Part shown: one piece after another, positions 1-10,085 of the stretch | Position numbering within the stretch: position 1 is the first letter of the stretch | How the letters are laid out: the number at the start of each line of letters is the position of its first letter | Source: Sulfurimonas sp. | GTDB lineage: Bacteria; Campylobacterota; Campylobacteria; Campylobacterales; Sulfurimonadaceae | Direction: 5' to 3' | DNA: 64,000 nucleotides | NCBI GenBank assembly: GCA_028687935.1 | Contig: JAQTZE010000005.1 | Coordinates: forward strand, 124,001 to 188,000 | Program-made: the position numbers and the translations under genes | The notes under the pieces: model-generated | What the model was told of the DNA's origin: nothing | What the model saw: only the letters and a program-made list of their open reading frames with translations | Databases searched by the model: none

Positions 1-1030
1 CATCTTCTGAAACTTTCGATTTGAGGGTTCTATTGAGAAAATTTACCAACTTATCCACAAAAGGCATAAACATAAGTACGCCCATCACTTTAAACAAAGA
101 ATCAAAGACAGCAAGTTTCAATGTATGATTATCTGGTGCTATACCGAAAAAATCACTTATAACATCAACGGCATACATAATCTGATGGATAATAACCACA
201 GCGACAAACGCAGTAAGCACATTGAATATAAAATGTGCACCCGCCAATCTTTTTCCATCTATATTTGAGCTGAGCGATCCTATCACTGCCGTTACCGTTG
301 TACCTATATTTGCACCGATAGTAAGTGCCAAAGCATTTTCATAGCTAATCTGTCCCACAGAAAGTGCAGCCAAGATAAGAACAATAGTTGCATGAGAAGA
401 TTGCATAACAATCGTTGCCAATAGACCAACACCTATAAAGATCATAAGACCTTTAAAACCGCTAACAGCGAATGATGATATATCTACAGTCTCTTTAAAT
501 GCTTCGAATCCCTCTTTCATATAGTGGATTCCAAGGAATAAAAACCCAAGTCCTGCCAAGACATAGCCTATACCCTTGAGTGATTTGGCTTTTTGAAATA
601 TAAGAATAACACCAAAAACTAGCATAGGCATTGCATAGGCAGCAATATTGACTTTCAAACCAAAACCAGCCATGAGCCATGCTCCAGTTGTTGTCCCTAT
701 ATTGGCCCCCAAGATAATGCCAACACCTTGTGTAAGGCCGATCAGACCTGCGCCCAAAAACGAAATTGTCAGTACTGAGACCAAAGAACTTGACTGCATG
801 ATAGCCGTCGCTGCAAAACCAAAACCGATACTTTTATAGAGTTTATCTGTTGATTTTTGCAGTACCTTCTCCAACACTCCACCCGAAAAAGCTCTAAAAC
901 CCTCTTCGAGTGCTAACATACCAAATAAAAAGATAGCAACTCCAGCTGCTATCTCTTTAAAGTTTGGACTAATCCAAAAGCCGTAAGCCAGCAATAATAA
1001 AATTGTTGGCAGTAATATTTTTTTTAACAA
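1..1030 (-). CDS. Na+/phosphate cotransporter family protein (3' end outside window)
   Basis: Multi-spanning membrane protein of the Na/Pi-cotransporter (NptA/PF02690) family, which imports phosphate with sodium. About 343 residues are visible. The two duplicated family motifs rich in Gln-Ser-Ser are present (AIMQSSSLVSVL near residue 75 and IVMQSSHATIVL near 210), each followed by a GANIGTT segment. The reading frame opens at TTG 1030 with GGAAGAG seven bases ahead; no ATG lies nearer. The C-terminal part (often a PhoU-like domain) lies beyond the window edge. It is divergent from pstCAB-phoU, so this locus pairs low- and high-affinity phosphate uptake. Family assignment is firm; the substrate is inferred. 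Confidence 0.88.
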   Translation of the reverse strand, partial: MLKKILLPTILLLLAYGFWISPNFKEIAAGVAIFLFGMLALEEGFRAFSGGVLEKVLQKSTDKLYKSIGFGFAATAIMQSSSLVSVLTISFLGAGLIGLTQGVGIILGANIGTTTGAWLMAGFGLKVNIAAYAMPMLVFGVILIFQKAKSLKGIGYVLAGLGFLFLGIHYMKEGFEAFKETVDISSFAVSGFKGLMIFIGVGLLATIVMQSSHATIVLILAALSVGQISYENALALTIGANIGTTVTAVIGSLSSNIDGKRLAGAHFIFNVLTAFVAVVIIHQIMYAVDVISDFFGIAPDNHTLKLAVFDSLFKVMGVLMFMPFVDKLVNFLNRTLKSKVSED

Positions 1031-1322
1031 TTACATCTCTTCCTTTTCATTGTATTTTTAAATCTATTAAAGTCTATAAATGTGGCCAAGAGTGCGGCAA
1101 CAGTCATACATTTTTTTCTTTTTTATTACAAACATCAAGATACTATAAATAACACATCAAGTAAAAAAATTCATTCATTGATTTTTAAATCTTAAGGAAA
1201 ATATCTAGCAAGTTATCCACAGTATATTCCTAGCAAACTTAATATTTTATTTAAATTAGACTATCTTATTTAAATATTTTTTTTCTGTTTGAAAAATCTA
1301 TAGAGAGCTACTTTTTAGCCTA
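1031..1322. other. AT-rich intergenic region between phosphate transporters
   Basis: Divergent control region with no reading frame of note. It contains one perfect TTATCCACA word at 1213-1221 and weak -10-like words on the minus strand (TATAGA about 45 bases upstream of the cotransporter start). No second Pho-box-like direct repeat is evident on the minus strand side. Confidence 0.6.
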
Positions 1323-1356
1323 TTGTAACAATCTTGTAACCAAATTTTTTTATGAT
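1323..1356 (+). promoter_or_regulatory. Pho-box-like direct repeat and -10 of the pst operon
   Basis: Two identical heptamers TTGTAAC lie at 1323-1329 and 1334-1340, an 11-base period (one helical turn), and the second ends exactly 10 bases before a -10 hexamer TATGAT at 1351-1356. This is the geometry known for PhoB-type boxes, where the repeats replace the -35 element. The pstC start lies 36 bases after the -10. The binding protein is inferred to be a PhoB/PhosR-type response regulator. Confidence 0.75.
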
Positions 1357-1391
1357 TCCAAACTTAAACATTTAAAAAGGAAGCAGTCACA

Positions 1392-2252
1392 TTGAACTTA
1401 CTACTTGATAAACTTTTTGCACATATGACAAAGTTTATAGCTTTAGCTGTACTTCTTATTGTTGCTTGGATTTTCACTAAGCTTTTTCAGCAATCACTCT
1501 TTTCTATGCAAGCGTCGGGTTTTGACTTCATAACTGAGACAAAATGGGCGCCAAATCTTGAAAAGTTTGGTGCACTTCCTGCTATTTACGGCTCTGTCAT
1601 CTCCACGTTTTTAGCGATGGTTCTTGCTGTGCCTGTAGCCATTGGTGTTGCGATATTTTTGAGTGAACTCGCACCTGCGAAGCTCAAATCCCCAGTCGGT
1701 GTGAGTATCGAACTCCTCGCAGCCATTCCATCAGTTATCTACGGTATGTGGGGACTTTTTTACTTTGTACCTATTATCCGTGATATAGTCGGCGGTGTGG
1801 GTATCAGTATGCTCACAGCGGGCATTGTCCTCTCTATTATGATTCTTCCTTTCATGGCGGCTGTGACACGTGATGCGATGAATACCACACCTGATATTCT
1901 CAAAGAGTCTGCGTATGCACTTGGCGGTACAAAATGGGACGTAATCAAAGATGTCATCATCCCTTATGCAAAAGCAGGAATTATCGGCTCCTTTATCTTA
2001 GCACTTGGACGTGCGATTGGTGAGACGATGGCCGTGACCTTTGTTATGGGAAATGTTCACAAGATATCAGCAGATCTGACCCAACCGGCAACATCGATTC
2101 CGGTCACACTTGCAAACGAATTTACAGAAGCTGATTCACCGATCTACTACTCAAGTCTTTTTGAGCTTTCACTTCTTTTACTTGTGATAAGTTTTACTAT
2201 CATCTCTATTGCTAAGTTTTACTTTCTAAGAAGAAAAAGGATAGGCGCATGA
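1392..2252 (+). CDS. pstC: Phosphate ABC transporter permease PstC
   Basis: Inner-membrane permease of the high-affinity phosphate importer; 286 residues with about six membrane segments and the binding-protein-dependent permease (EAA-like) loop around residues 175-215 (SAYALGGTKWDVIK, then ALGRAIGETMAV). The start is TTG at 1392, eight bases after AAGGAAG. It overlaps pstA by four bases. No pstS gene for the periplasmic phosphate-binding protein lies just upstream, where it is usual, so the binding protein must be encoded elsewhere. Expression is likely induced under phosphate limitation through the Pho-box-like site upstream. Confidence 0.95.
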   Translation: MNLLLDKLFAHMTKFIALAVLLIVAWIFTKLFQQSLFSMQASGFDFITETKWAPNLEKFGALPAIYGSVISTFLAMVLAVPVAIGVAIFLSELAPAKLKSPVGVSIELLAAIPSVIYGMWGLFYFVPIIRDIVGGVGISMLTAGIVLSIMILPFMAAVTRDAMNTTPDILKESAYALGGTKWDVIKDVIIPYAKAGIIGSFILALGRAIGETMAVTFVMGNVHKISADLTQPATSIPVTLANEFTEADSPIYYSSLFELSLLLLVISFTIISIAKFYFLRRKRIGA

Positions 2253-3091
2253 CACACACGCAAAAAAGAATTATCATCAACAATGTCATCATGACACTCT
2301 CAACACTCTCTGCGGTGATCGGAATGGCGTTTTTATTTTGGATACTCGGTGTGCTTGTTATCAATGGTATAGATGCACTCAACTGGAATATCTTCTCACA
2401 AGTCGGAGCACCTCCAGGGTATGAAGAGAGCGGATTAAAACATGCCCTTATCGGCCAGCTCTATATCGTTGGTGTTGCAACTTTTGCGGGTGTTCCTTTA
2501 GGTATTATGGCTGGAACTTACCTCAGCGAATATGGACAAAAATCCAAACTCGCTGAGATTATCCGTGATATCTCTGACATCATGATGTCCGCTCCGAGTA
2601 TCGTTATCGGTGCGTTTGTCTATGCGATAGTCGTCATGCCTATGGGACACTTTAGTGCTTGGGCAGGTTCTATTGCTCTGAGTATTATCATGCTTCCTAT
2701 CATCTTGCGTACAACAGATGATATGTTACAGCTTGTTCCATCCACCTTGCGTGAGGCTGCGTTTGCTCTTGGTGCTCCAAAATACAAGGTCATCATACAA
2801 GTCGTCTACAGAGGTGCAAAAGTTGGGATATTAACAGGTGTTCTTTTGGGAGTTGCACGTGTTGCTGGTGAGACGGCTCCACTGCTGTTTACATCATTTA
2901 ATGACAACTTTTTAAATACAAATATGAATGAGCCAATGGCTTCACTGACGGTGACGATGTTTAACTATGCGACAAGTCCCTATGAAGATTGGCAGAAACT
3001 TGGATGGGCAGCTGCGTTTATACTCAGCATGTTTATCTTGGGTCTCAATATCATCGCAAGAGTATTTTTAATGAAAAAAAGGATTAAATAA
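2249..3091 (+). CDS. pstA: Phosphate ABC transporter permease PstA
   Basis: Second membrane permease of the Pst importer; 280 residues, about six membrane segments, with the conserved loop [18 protein letters not shown] followed by [13 protein letters not shown]. The ATG overlaps the pstC stop by four bases and its own stop overlaps the pstB start by one, so translation is coupled through the operon. Length fits the family. Confidence 0.95.
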   Translation: MTHTQKRIIINNVIMTLSTLSAVIGMAFLFWILGVLVINGIDALNWNIFSQVGAPPGYEESGLKHALIGQLYIVGVATFAGVPLGIMAGTYLSEYGQKSKLAEIIRDISDIMMSAPSIVIGAFVYAIVVMPMGHFSAWAGSIALSIIMLPIILRTTDDMLQLVPSTLREAAFALGAPKYKVIIQVVYRGAKVGILTGVLLGVARVAGETAPLLFTSFNDNFLNTNMNEPMASLTVTMFNYATSPYEDWQKLGWAAAFILSMFILGLNIIARVFLMKKRIK

Positions 3092-3876
3092 TGGCGACTA
3101 TCATAGATATACAACAAGAAAAAGCACTGCAAGTAAAAAACTTTGAGTTTACCTATGCAGGTGCAGATGCTCCAAGTATCAAAAAACTCGATATGCCAAT
3201 AGCAAAAAATGCTATCACAGCACTTATCGGACCTTCTGGTTGTGGCAAGACTACACTACTTCGAAGCTTTAATCGTATCCATGATCTCTATCCTGGAAAT
3301 AAATACGAGGGTGAAATACTTTTCAATGAGAGAAATATCTTGACATCTAAAGAAGATCTCATAAGTCTAAGAATCAAAATCGGAATGATCTTTCAAAAGC
3401 CGACTGCGTTTCCTATGAGTATCTATGATAATGTAGCGTATGGGATGAGACTTCAGGGTATCAAAAACAAAACGGAACTGAATGATCGTGTGGAGAAAGC
3501 CCTCAAAGATGCGGCAATATGGAAAGAGGTCAAAGATAGACTCAAGCATGATGCAAATGGTCTCTCAGGCGGTCAGCAACAGCGCTTATGTATCGCTCGT
3601 GCTATTGCAGTTGAACCAGAAGTTTTACTCTTTGATGAGCCAACATCTGCACTTGACCCAATATCTACAGCGGGGATAGAAGAGCTTGTCGTGGAACTCA
3701 AAGAGCGCGTTTCTATCATTATCGTCACTCACAATATGCAGCAAGCTGCACGAGTCAGCGACTACACAGGGTTTATGTATTTAGGTGAGCTTATAGAGCT
3801 CGGACGCACAGAAGAGATGTTTGTTACTCCACGAGAGAAGCTCACAGAAGAGTATATTACCGGCAAATTTGGTTGA
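3091..3876 (+). CDS. pstB: Phosphate ABC transporter ATP-binding protein PstB
   Basis: ATPase subunit that powers phosphate import. In 261 residues it has Walker [10 protein letters not shown] near residue 46, the signature [14 protein letters not shown] near 157, Walker [13 protein letters not shown] near 177, and the switch histidine in IIIVTHN. PstB proteins are typically 250-260 residues. It is followed after 11 bases by phoU, the usual negative partner. Confidence 0.96.
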   Translation: MATIIDIQQEKALQVKNFEFTYAGADAPSIKKLDMPIAKNAITALIGPSGCGKTTLLRSFNRIHDLYPGNKYEGEILFNERNILTSKEDLISLRIKIGMIFQKPTAFPMSIYDNVAYGMRLQGIKNKTELNDRVEKALKDAAIWKEVKDRLKHDANGLSGGQQQRLCIARAIAVEPEVLLFDEPTSALDPISTAGIEELVVELKERVSIIIVTHNMQQAARVSDYTGFMYLGELIELGRTEEMFVTPREKLTEEYITGKFG

Positions 3877-3887
3877 TAGGAAAAATA

Positions 3888-4559
3888 ATGATAAGTAAAT
3901 ATGACAACAAAATAGATCAAATCAAAGATGAGATCACTTCTCTTTTGAAAAATATAAAAGATGCGAGTGAGCTATCACTTCAAGCCTTTGAAACAAAAGA
4001 GCCACAAGGCTTTAAAGATGCGCAAGAGATGCTGGGCAATATAGCAGTTGCTGGTGATATCATCGATAACGAAATCATTAAAACTTTCGCACTTTTCGGC
4101 CCTGAAGCCAGAGAACTGCGTTCACTTGTAGCTTATTTGAAGATGACAAATGAGATTGTACGCATTGGTGATAGTGTCAAAAAATACGCCAAACGCATGA
4201 GAGAGCATCTCAGCAGTGAATGTAATCTGACTCCGCTCAACTCGACTATCGTGCAGTTGCACAAAAGTACGATCCATGCACTGAACTATATACTAGAGTG
4301 TTTTACTAATCTTCCTGGGTGTAACATCGAAGAATACCATGCAAAAATCATGGTTGAAGAGAGTAAAAACGACGACCTTTTCTCTATACTTGAAAAAGAG
4401 ATTATGGGACTTATTATCGTAGAGCGAGATCTTTCAATTGAATACGTTAAAGTTCTTGGAACTCTGAGAAAACTTGAACGTTCTGCTGATAGAAGTGTCA
4501 ACATCGCGCATCTTATGATGTATGCAAAAAATGGTGGACAGCTCAGTCAATACAGTTAA
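3888..4559 (+). CDS. phoU: Phosphate signalling complex protein PhoU
   Basis: Cytoplasmic helical-bundle regulator that links Pst transport to the phosphate two-component system. The product has 223 residues with two repeated PhoU three-helix units; the motifs LRSLVAYLKMTNEIVRIGD and LRKLERSADRSVNIA fit the family. I place the start at ATG 3888, preceded by GATAGG, rather than an in-frame TTG at 3873 that overlaps the pstB stop. It is the last gene of the pst operon. Confidence 0.9.
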   Translation: MISKYDNKIDQIKDEITSLLKNIKDASELSLQAFETKEPQGFKDAQEMLGNIAVAGDIIDNEIIKTFALFGPEARELRSLVAYLKMTNEIVRIGDSVKKYAKRMREHLSSECNLTPLNSTIVQLHKSTIHALNYILECFTNLPGCNIEEYHAKIMVEESKNDDLFSILEKEIMGLIIVERDLSIEYVKVLGTLRKLERSADRSVNIAHLMMYAKNGGQLSQYS

Positions 4560-4603
4560 AATCAGCTTGTATAAGGTGTACTGAATGAAACATGATGTGC
4601 AAT

Positions 4604-4620
4604 TGATTAATTTTTAATCA
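4604..4620. promoter_or_regulatory. Perfect dyad TGATTAA-TTT-TTAATCA upstream of glnA
   Basis: A 17-base palindrome between phoU and glnA, followed by a T-run. It could be an AT-rich terminator of the pst operon or an operator for glnA, whose likely -10 (TATACT) sits near 4652. Sequence alone does not decide. Confidence 0.4.
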
Positions 4621-4685
4621 TCATTTTTTTATATATACTAATGAAATCAGCTATACTATCACAGATTTAATTCAGGAGAATATGA

Positions 4686-6116
4686 ATGGGAAAATTTGTT
4701 AATACTACGGAAGAATTTTTTACTTTTTGTGAAGAAAATGATGTTCAGTTTGTAGACTTTAGATTTACAGACATCAAAGGTACATGGCACCATGTTACAT
4801 ACAGAATGAGTGCTGTAAACGCAGGTCAACTTGAAGGTGGTTTGCCATTTGACGGTTCATCTATAGATGCATGGCAACCAATCAACAAATCAGATATGCT
4901 TTTAAAACCAGATGTAGGTTCTGCGTTTTTAGATCCATTTACTGCTGATCCGACCATTATCATCTTCTGTGATGTTTACGATATTTACAAGAACCAAGCG
5001 TATGAGAGATGTCCTCGTTCAATCGCAAAAGCGGCTCTTAAACATGCAGAATCTTTAGGTATTGCTGACGCTGCATACTTTGGACCTGAAAACGAATTTT
5101 TCGTTTTTGATGATGTAAAATTTGTTGACAATATCAATGAAGCTGGTTACAAAATCGATACTGAAGAGGGTGGATGGAACTCTAACACTTCTTACCCAGA
5201 TTCATACAACAACGCGCACCGTCCAGGAACTAAGGGTGGTTACTTCCCAGTAGCTCCAACAGACACTGGTGTTGATATGCGTGCTGAAATGATGATGATT
5301 TTAGAGCAAGTTGGTCTTGAAGTTATTCTTGGTCACCACGAAGTTGCTCAAGGGCAACACGAAATCGGTATCGTTTTCTCTGACATTATTGGTGCAGCTG
5401 ACAATGTTCAAAAATACAAATATGTTGTAAAAATGGTAGCACACCTTAACGGTAAAACAGCTACATTTATGCCAAAACCAATGTTCGGTGACAATGGTAA
5501 CGGTATGCACGTACACCAATCACTTTGGAAAGATGGCAAAAACCTTTTCTACAAAGAAGGAAACTATGCGAATGTATCTGATATGGGTCTTCACTATATC
5601 GGTGGTATCTTTAAACACGCACGTTCAGTTGCTGCGTTTACGAACCCAACTACAAACTCATACAAAAGATTGCTTCCAGGGTTTGAAGCACCAAGCGTTC
5701 TTACATACTCTTCTCAAAACCGTTCAGCTTCTTGTCGTATCCCATACGGTGCAGGCGAAAAAGCTACACGTGTTGAGATGAGATTCCCGGATTCTACTGC
5801 ATGTCCATACCTTGCGTTTGCTGTAATGATGATGGCTGGACTTGACGGTATCAAAAACAAAGAGATTCCAATCGGTCCAATGGATATTGACCTTTATGAG
5901 CTTTCTCTTGATGAGATTCGTGAAAAAGGAATTCCTCAAATGCCTCACACACTTCGTGGTGCACTCGAGTCACTTGTAAGAGATAACGAATTCTTACAAC
6001 CAGTATTTTCAAAAGAGTTCTTAGATGCATACCGTCACTATAGATTTGAGCGTGATGTATGGCCAGACGAAGGTCGTCCAACTGCGTACGAGTTCAAAAC
6101 TACATACCAGTGCTAA
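4686..6116 (+). CDS. glnA: Type I glutamine synthetase
   Basis: Makes glutamine from glutamate, ammonia and ATP in the cytoplasm. The 476-residue protein has the type I landmarks: FDGSSI near residue 56, [10 protein letters not shown] near 137, [15 protein letters not shown] near 270, and [10 protein letters not shown] near 330. A tyrosine in the DLYEL segment near residue 400 matches the adenylylation loop of GSI-beta enzymes; whether an adenylyltransferase exists here is unknown. ATG 4686 is chosen because AGGAG lies seven bases upstream and the ATG at 4682 runs into a stop. Monocistronic, with a terminator hairpin after the stop. Confidence 0.96.
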   Translation: MGKFVNTTEEFFTFCEENDVQFVDFRFTDIKGTWHHVTYRMSAVNAGQLEGGLPFDGSSIDAWQPINKSDMLLKPDVGSAFLDPFTADPTIIIFCDVYDIYKNQAYERCPRSIAKAALKHAESLGIADAAYFGPENEFFVFDDVKFVDNINEAGYKIDTEEGGWNSNTSYPDSYNNAHRPGTKGGYFPVAPTDTGVDMRAEMMMILEQVGLEVILGHHEVAQGQHEIGIVFSDIIGAADNVQKYKYVVKMVAHLNGKTATFMPKPMFGDNGNGMHVHQSLWKDGKNLFYKEGNYANVSDMGLHYIGGIFKHARSVAAFTNPTTNSYKRLLPGFEAPSVLTYSSQNRSASCRIPYGAGEKATRVEMRFPDSTACPYLAFAVMMMAGLDGIKNKEIPIGPMDIDLYELSLDEIREKGIPQMPHTLRGALESLVRDNEFLQPVFSKEFLDAYRHYRFERDVWPDEGRPTAYEFKTTYQC

Positions 6117-6137
6117 GCTTCTTCTAGCTTAGTCATC

Positions 6138-6165
6138 GCCCACTCTCCGTGGGCACTTTCTTTAC
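6138..6165 (+). terminator. Rho-independent terminator of glnA
   Basis: GCCCAC (6138-6143), five-base loop, GTGGGC (6149-6154), followed by a T-rich stretch. It lies 22 bases after the glnA stop. Confidence 0.75.
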
Positions 6166-6226
6166 AATAATCTTATTCCCCACACTTATTTTTTCTTCAC
6201 TGCGTTTTGTATAATCATAAATTTGC

Positions 6227-6232
6227 TATAAT
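6227..6232 (+). promoter_or_regulatory. -10 element of leuA promoter
   Basis: Perfect TATAAT preceded by TTTGC, the extended -10 form typical of epsilonproteobacterial sigma-70 promoters, 60 bases upstream of the leuA start. Confidence 0.6.
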
Positions 6233-6292
6233 CGCGCCATTGATAGGTATTAAGAGTGCACTGTCAAAATTTTCAAGTATAAAGGATTCATC

Positions 6293-7951
6293 ATGAATCA
6301 CATCAAACAAGGTAAATATAGACCTTACCCACAAATAGATTTGCCAAATAGACAATGGCCAAACAATACTATTACACACGCTCCTAAATGGTGTAGTGTT
6401 GACTTAAGAGACGGTAATCAAGCTCTTATCAACCCTATGACTATGGAGAAAAAACTTGAACTTTTTGCACTCTTACTCAAACTCGGCTTCAAAGAGATAG
6501 AAGTCGGCTTTCCATCTGCTTCAAAAGTAGAATTTGATTTTTTACGTCGCCTTGTTAACGATAAGCTTATCCCTGATGACGTTACGATTCAGGTTTTGGT
6601 TCAAGCGAGAGAACACCTCATCGCAAAAACTTTTGAGTCACTAAAGGGTGTTAAAAAAGCGACTGTTCACCTTTACAACTCAACATCTGTTGCGCAAAGA
6701 AAGATAGTCTTTGCAAAAACGCAAGAAGAGATTATCGAACTTGCTCTTGAGGGCGTTGACTTGGTCAAAAAATATGAAGCTGCACATGATGGCGAGATAT
6801 TTTTAGAATATTCTCCTGAGAGTTTTACAGGAACTGAGCTTGAGTATGCAGTAGCAATAGCAAACGCAGTTACAGCACGCTGGGGCATCAATGAGAAGAG
6901 AAAAGTTATCATAAACCTTCCTGCAACAGTAGAGATGTCTACACCAAATATTTATGCTGACCAGATAGAGTGGATGAGCAGACACTTGGATAACCGTGAA
7001 AATGTCATTATCTCGACACATACACATAACGACAGAGGTACGAGTGTTGCGGCTACTGAGCTTGCACTTCTTGCAGGAGCTGACAGAGTTGAAGGTACGC
7101 TTTTGAGCAATGGCGAGCGAACAGGAAATGTAGATATGATTACGCTAGCACTTAATATGCTAACGCAAGGAGTGGATCCAGAACTTGATTTCTCTGATAT
7201 CAACGAAGTTTTAGATGTTGTAGAGAGATGTACTGAGATGGAGACACATTCTCGTCATCCTTATGTTGGAGAGCTTGTCTACACTGCGTTTTCAGGTTCA
7301 CACCAAGATGCCATCAATAAGGGCCTTGCATACCAAAAAGCAAAAGAAGACTCTTTTTGGGAAGTTCCATACTTGCCGATAGATCCTGCGGATGTGGGAA
7401 GAAGTTATGAGAGTATTATACGTATCAACTCCCAGTCAGGCAAAGGCGGTGTAGCGTATATTTTGGAGAAAAACTACGGCTATCAGCTTCCAAAAGCAAT
7501 GCATCCTGAAGTTGGCCGTTTGGTACAGATGGTGAGTGATGAAGAAGGCAGAGAGCTAGAGCCTAAAGAGATATACAAAATCTTCAAAGAGCACTATTTT
7601 AAAATGCCTGAACATATCTCTTTGGTCGACTTTACAGTTACATCTCAGAAAAAAATCGCGAAATGTTCTTTGACTTACATCTATAACGGTGAAGAGATCA
7701 CTGCCGAGGGCGAAGGCAACGGTCCGATTGATGCATGTAAAGATGCACTCATGAAAGACTATAAACATGACTTCTCAATCAGTTCATACTCTGAGCACTC
7801 CTGCGGAGATAAAAGCTCTGCAAACGCAGTAGCTTATATGCAGATACATAGTAAAGATATCCTCTCTTGCTTTGGTGTAGGAACAGATGCAGATATCGCA
7901 ACTGCTTCTGTCAAAGCTCTCTTCTGCGCGCTAAATAGAGCGTTTCACTAG
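6293..7951 (+). CDS. leuA: 2-isopropylmalate synthase, type 2
   Basis: Condenses acetyl-CoA with 2-oxoisovalerate, the first committed step of leucine synthesis. The 552-residue length and opening (PNRQWPNNTITHAPKWCSVD near residue 22) fit the longer type 2 LeuA. The TIM barrel has the metal and substrate motifs LRDGNQAL, VGFPSAS and the metal-binding HTHNDRG near residue 244; the C-terminal third is the leucine-binding allosteric domain. Start ATG 6293 follows AAGGA. It stands alone and ends in a strong hairpin. Feedback control by leucine is expected from the family. Confidence 0.95.
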   Translation: MNHIKQGKYRPYPQIDLPNRQWPNNTITHAPKWCSVDLRDGNQALINPMTMEKKLELFALLLKLGFKEIEVGFPSASKVEFDFLRRLVNDKLIPDDVTIQVLVQAREHLIAKTFESLKGVKKATVHLYNSTSVAQRKIVFAKTQEEIIELALEGVDLVKKYEAAHDGEIFLEYSPESFTGTELEYAVAIANAVTARWGINEKRKVIINLPATVEMSTPNIYADQIEWMSRHLDNRENVIISTHTHNDRGTSVAATELALLAGADRVEGTLLSNGERTGNVDMITLALNMLTQGVDPELDFSDINEVLDVVERCTEMETHSRHPYVGELVYTAFSGSHQDAINKGLAYQKAKEDSFWEVPYLPIDPADVGRSYESIIRINSQSGKGGVAYILEKNYGYQLPKAMHPEVGRLVQMVSDEEGRELEPKEIYKIFKEHYFKMPEHISLVDFTVTSQKKIAKCSLTYIYNGEEITAEGEGNGPIDACKDALMKDYKHDFSISSYSEHSCGDKSSANAVAYMQIHSKDILSCFGVGTDADIATASVKALFCALNRAFH

Positions 7952-7965
7952 ACACTCTTGTTCTC

Positions 7966-7998
7966 TTATTGCCCCTAAGTAAAACTTGGGAGCAATAA
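7966..7998 (+). terminator. Terminator hairpin of leuA (CCCAAGT family)
   Basis: Stem TTATTGC plus CCTAAGT against ACTTGGG plus GCAATAA with an AAA loop and an A-rich tail. The core resembles hairpins at 45304 and 46089. Confidence 0.75.
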
Positions 7999-8355
7999 AA
8001 AATCTCAAACTCTTTCATTTCAAAACAATAGATGGCACCCCTAATATCTACCTTTTGCAGTTTCGTTATATTCAATACACTTAATAATTAAAAATATTAA
8101 AAATTATGCACCAGAGGTTTCCTATCTACGCGCAATGCCTTCTCTTCAATCATCTATTACATGATAAAAAGCAATATCAAAATCTAAAAATATGCTTCAA
8201 AACGCAACAGAAGATTTACTAAGGTATAAGCACGAAAGTAGAGTAGTTTAATACGCCATTTATTGTTCTTGCAATATACTTGTTCTATTGTATAAATAAG
8301 TTATTTTTATCTCGAAGGAATTTTTCTGTCATATTTTTTCATAACCTTTACTCGT
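7999..8355. other. Intergenic region upstream of the diguanylate cyclase gene
   Basis: No reading frame, tRNA or recognisable riboswitch seen. A likely -10 TATAAA is at 8291-8296. One AAACGCA word lies near 8197. AAGGA at 8315-8319 is the only good ribosome-binding sequence and lies about 36 bases before the first ATG of the next gene. Confidence 0.5.
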
Positions 8356-10053
8356 ATGTTCAGAATTTTTATACTTTTACTCATGGGCTACGCTTTAGCT
8401 AATGCCAATACTCTCATTCTCGATCCAGAGAAACAAACGCATCAAGCAAATGGCTATCTCGAAGTATTACATGATCCAAAGGGGACATTAAACTTCCCTG
8501 ATGTCATGCAACACTCTTTTGAATCGCTCAAAGGTGAAGCTTCCTTTGGTTTTACTACCGACACTATATGGCTGCGTTTCAATCTACGTACCCTTGCTAC
8601 AACTCAGCCTTGGTTACTAGAAATTGCACTCAGTTCTCTTGATGATATAGAGCTCTATACACCACAAAAAGATGGGAACTATACAAAGCAGCACAGTGGT
8701 GATCATTATCGTTTTGAAGAGCGTCCTGTGCGGCATAGACTCTTTGTCTTCCCCTTGGAACTAGCAGCACAAGAAGAGACAACTATCTACCTGCGTATAC
8801 AGACTTTGGATAGTTTTGTAGTGCCTATTCGCTTTTGGACACGTTCGCAGTTTGAACTTCGTCAACAAAATGAGTACCTCCTGCTTGGTATCAGCTACGG
8901 CATTATGATAGCCATGTTAATTTACAATTTATTTCTATGGCTAGTGCTACGTGAGCGACTCTATGTCTACTACCTATTCTCATCTCTTGCGCTTTTACTT
9001 GTAAGTGCAGAACTTAATGGCCACGCTTTTGAATTTCTTTGGCCTAACAACCTCTGGATGGCCGACAATCAACATGTATTGATACCAGCCTTTCACTTTA
9101 TAGCCTTGACTCTCTGGGTACGTGTTTTTTTACAGACCAAAAAAAGAATGCCACGGCTTGATTGGGCTCTTCTTGGTATTATTATCGCATCATTACTACT
9201 CGTAGGTATAGACCTTGCAGGGAGCTATCCACTCGCTAATCAGCTGATTTTTATAGTTGGACTTGCGATGATTTTCTCGATACTGATCATCTCGATTCGA
9301 AGTGTAGTTGTAAAATACCCATCATCAAATATCTTTTTACTAGCACAGATTTTTCCTTTAATAGGTGGTGTTTTCACTGTTTTACGCGCGATGGGTATTA
9401 TTGATGATTTACTCACAGCTGAGCACGCACTTCAAATCGGTATCACGATCGAAGTGCTCATCTTTTCCCTCGCACTTGCACGTCGTATTCGTCTACTTAA
9501 CGAAGAGAAACAACAAGCAAGAATAGAAGCTGAGAGTGATTTTCTTACAGGGCTTTATAATAGAACTGGCTTTTTTCGTCAAACGCGAGAGATGATGGAG
9601 ATGCAGAGTAGATCTCCATTCGCCCTCCTATTAATTGATTTGGATAAATTTAAATTTGTCAACGATCAGCTAGGTCATGCCGCAGGTGATTCAGTATTAT
9701 GTGACGTTGCGGGTCGACTTCGTTCTCAACTGCGTATGTCGAGTGATATTATCTGCCGCTATGGAGGAGATGAATTTGTAGTAGTGCTTCCAGGCATTGA
9801 AAGTGTCAATGTAGCAGGAGAAGTCGCTCAAAAGATTGTCGATGTACTCAATCTTCCTTTTGAAACAGTATTAGGGAGAGCGAATATTAGTGCAAGTATC
9901 GGTGTGGCTCTCTATCCACACAATGGACAAACGCTCGACACACTTTTACAACATGCTGATGCTTCAATGTATCTCGTCAAAAATAATGGTGCCAATGGCT
10001 GGTTATGCGCTTCACCAGAACTTATAAAGAGTTCCAACGAAGCAAGTAAGTAG
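8356..10053 (+). CDS. Membrane diguanylate cyclase with 7TMR-DISM sensor
   Basis: Likely makes cyclic di-GMP in response to an extracellular signal. Residues 1-17 form a signal peptide (FILLLMGYALANA). An extracellular 7TMR-DISM domain (about 30-165) is followed by a seven-helix 7TM-DISM block (about 175-385) and a GGDEF domain (about 400-555) with SDFLTGLYNR, DLDKFKFVND and RYGGDEFVVV. The RxxD inhibitory site five residues before GGDEF is absent (MSSD occurs there), so product inhibition may be missing. The ATG has no ribosome-binding site; an AAGGAA sits six bases before an in-frame CTG at 8326, which would add ten residues. Ligand unknown. Confidence 0.88.
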   Translation: MFRIFILLLMGYALANANTLILDPEKQTHQANGYLEVLHDPKGTLNFPDVMQHSFESLKGEASFGFTTDTIWLRFNLRTLATTQPWLLEIALSSLDDIELYTPQKDGNYTKQHSGDHYRFEERPVRHRLFVFPLELAAQEETTIYLRIQTLDSFVVPIRFWTRSQFELRQQNEYLLLGISYGIMIAMLIYNLFLWLVLRERLYVYYLFSSLALLLVSAELNGHAFEFLWPNNLWMADNQHVLIPAFHFIALTLWVRVFLQTKKRMPRLDWALLGIIIASLLLVGIDLAGSYPLANQLIFIVGLAMIFSILIISIRSVVVKYPSSNIFLLAQIFPLIGGVFTVLRAMGIIDDLLTAEHALQIGITIEVLIFSLALARRIRLLNEEKQQARIEAESDFLTGLYNRTGFFRQTREMMEMQSRSPFALLLIDLDKFKFVNDQLGHAAGDSVLCDVAGRLRSQLRMSSDIICRYGGDEFVVVLPGIESVNVAGEVAQKIVDVLNLPFETVLGRANISASIGVALYPHNGQTLDTLLQHADASMYLVKNNGANGWLCASPELIKSSNEASK

Positions 10054-10085
10054 CAAAGATACTCAAGGCATCTATAGAAATTGAA

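Noticed and set aside
51-1221. Two perfect TTATCCACA words (51-59 and 1213-1221) as DnaA boxes or an origin
   Set aside because: One is inside a coding region and they are more than 1 kb apart; there is no cluster, no dnaA/dnaN and no AT-rich unwinding element arrangement.
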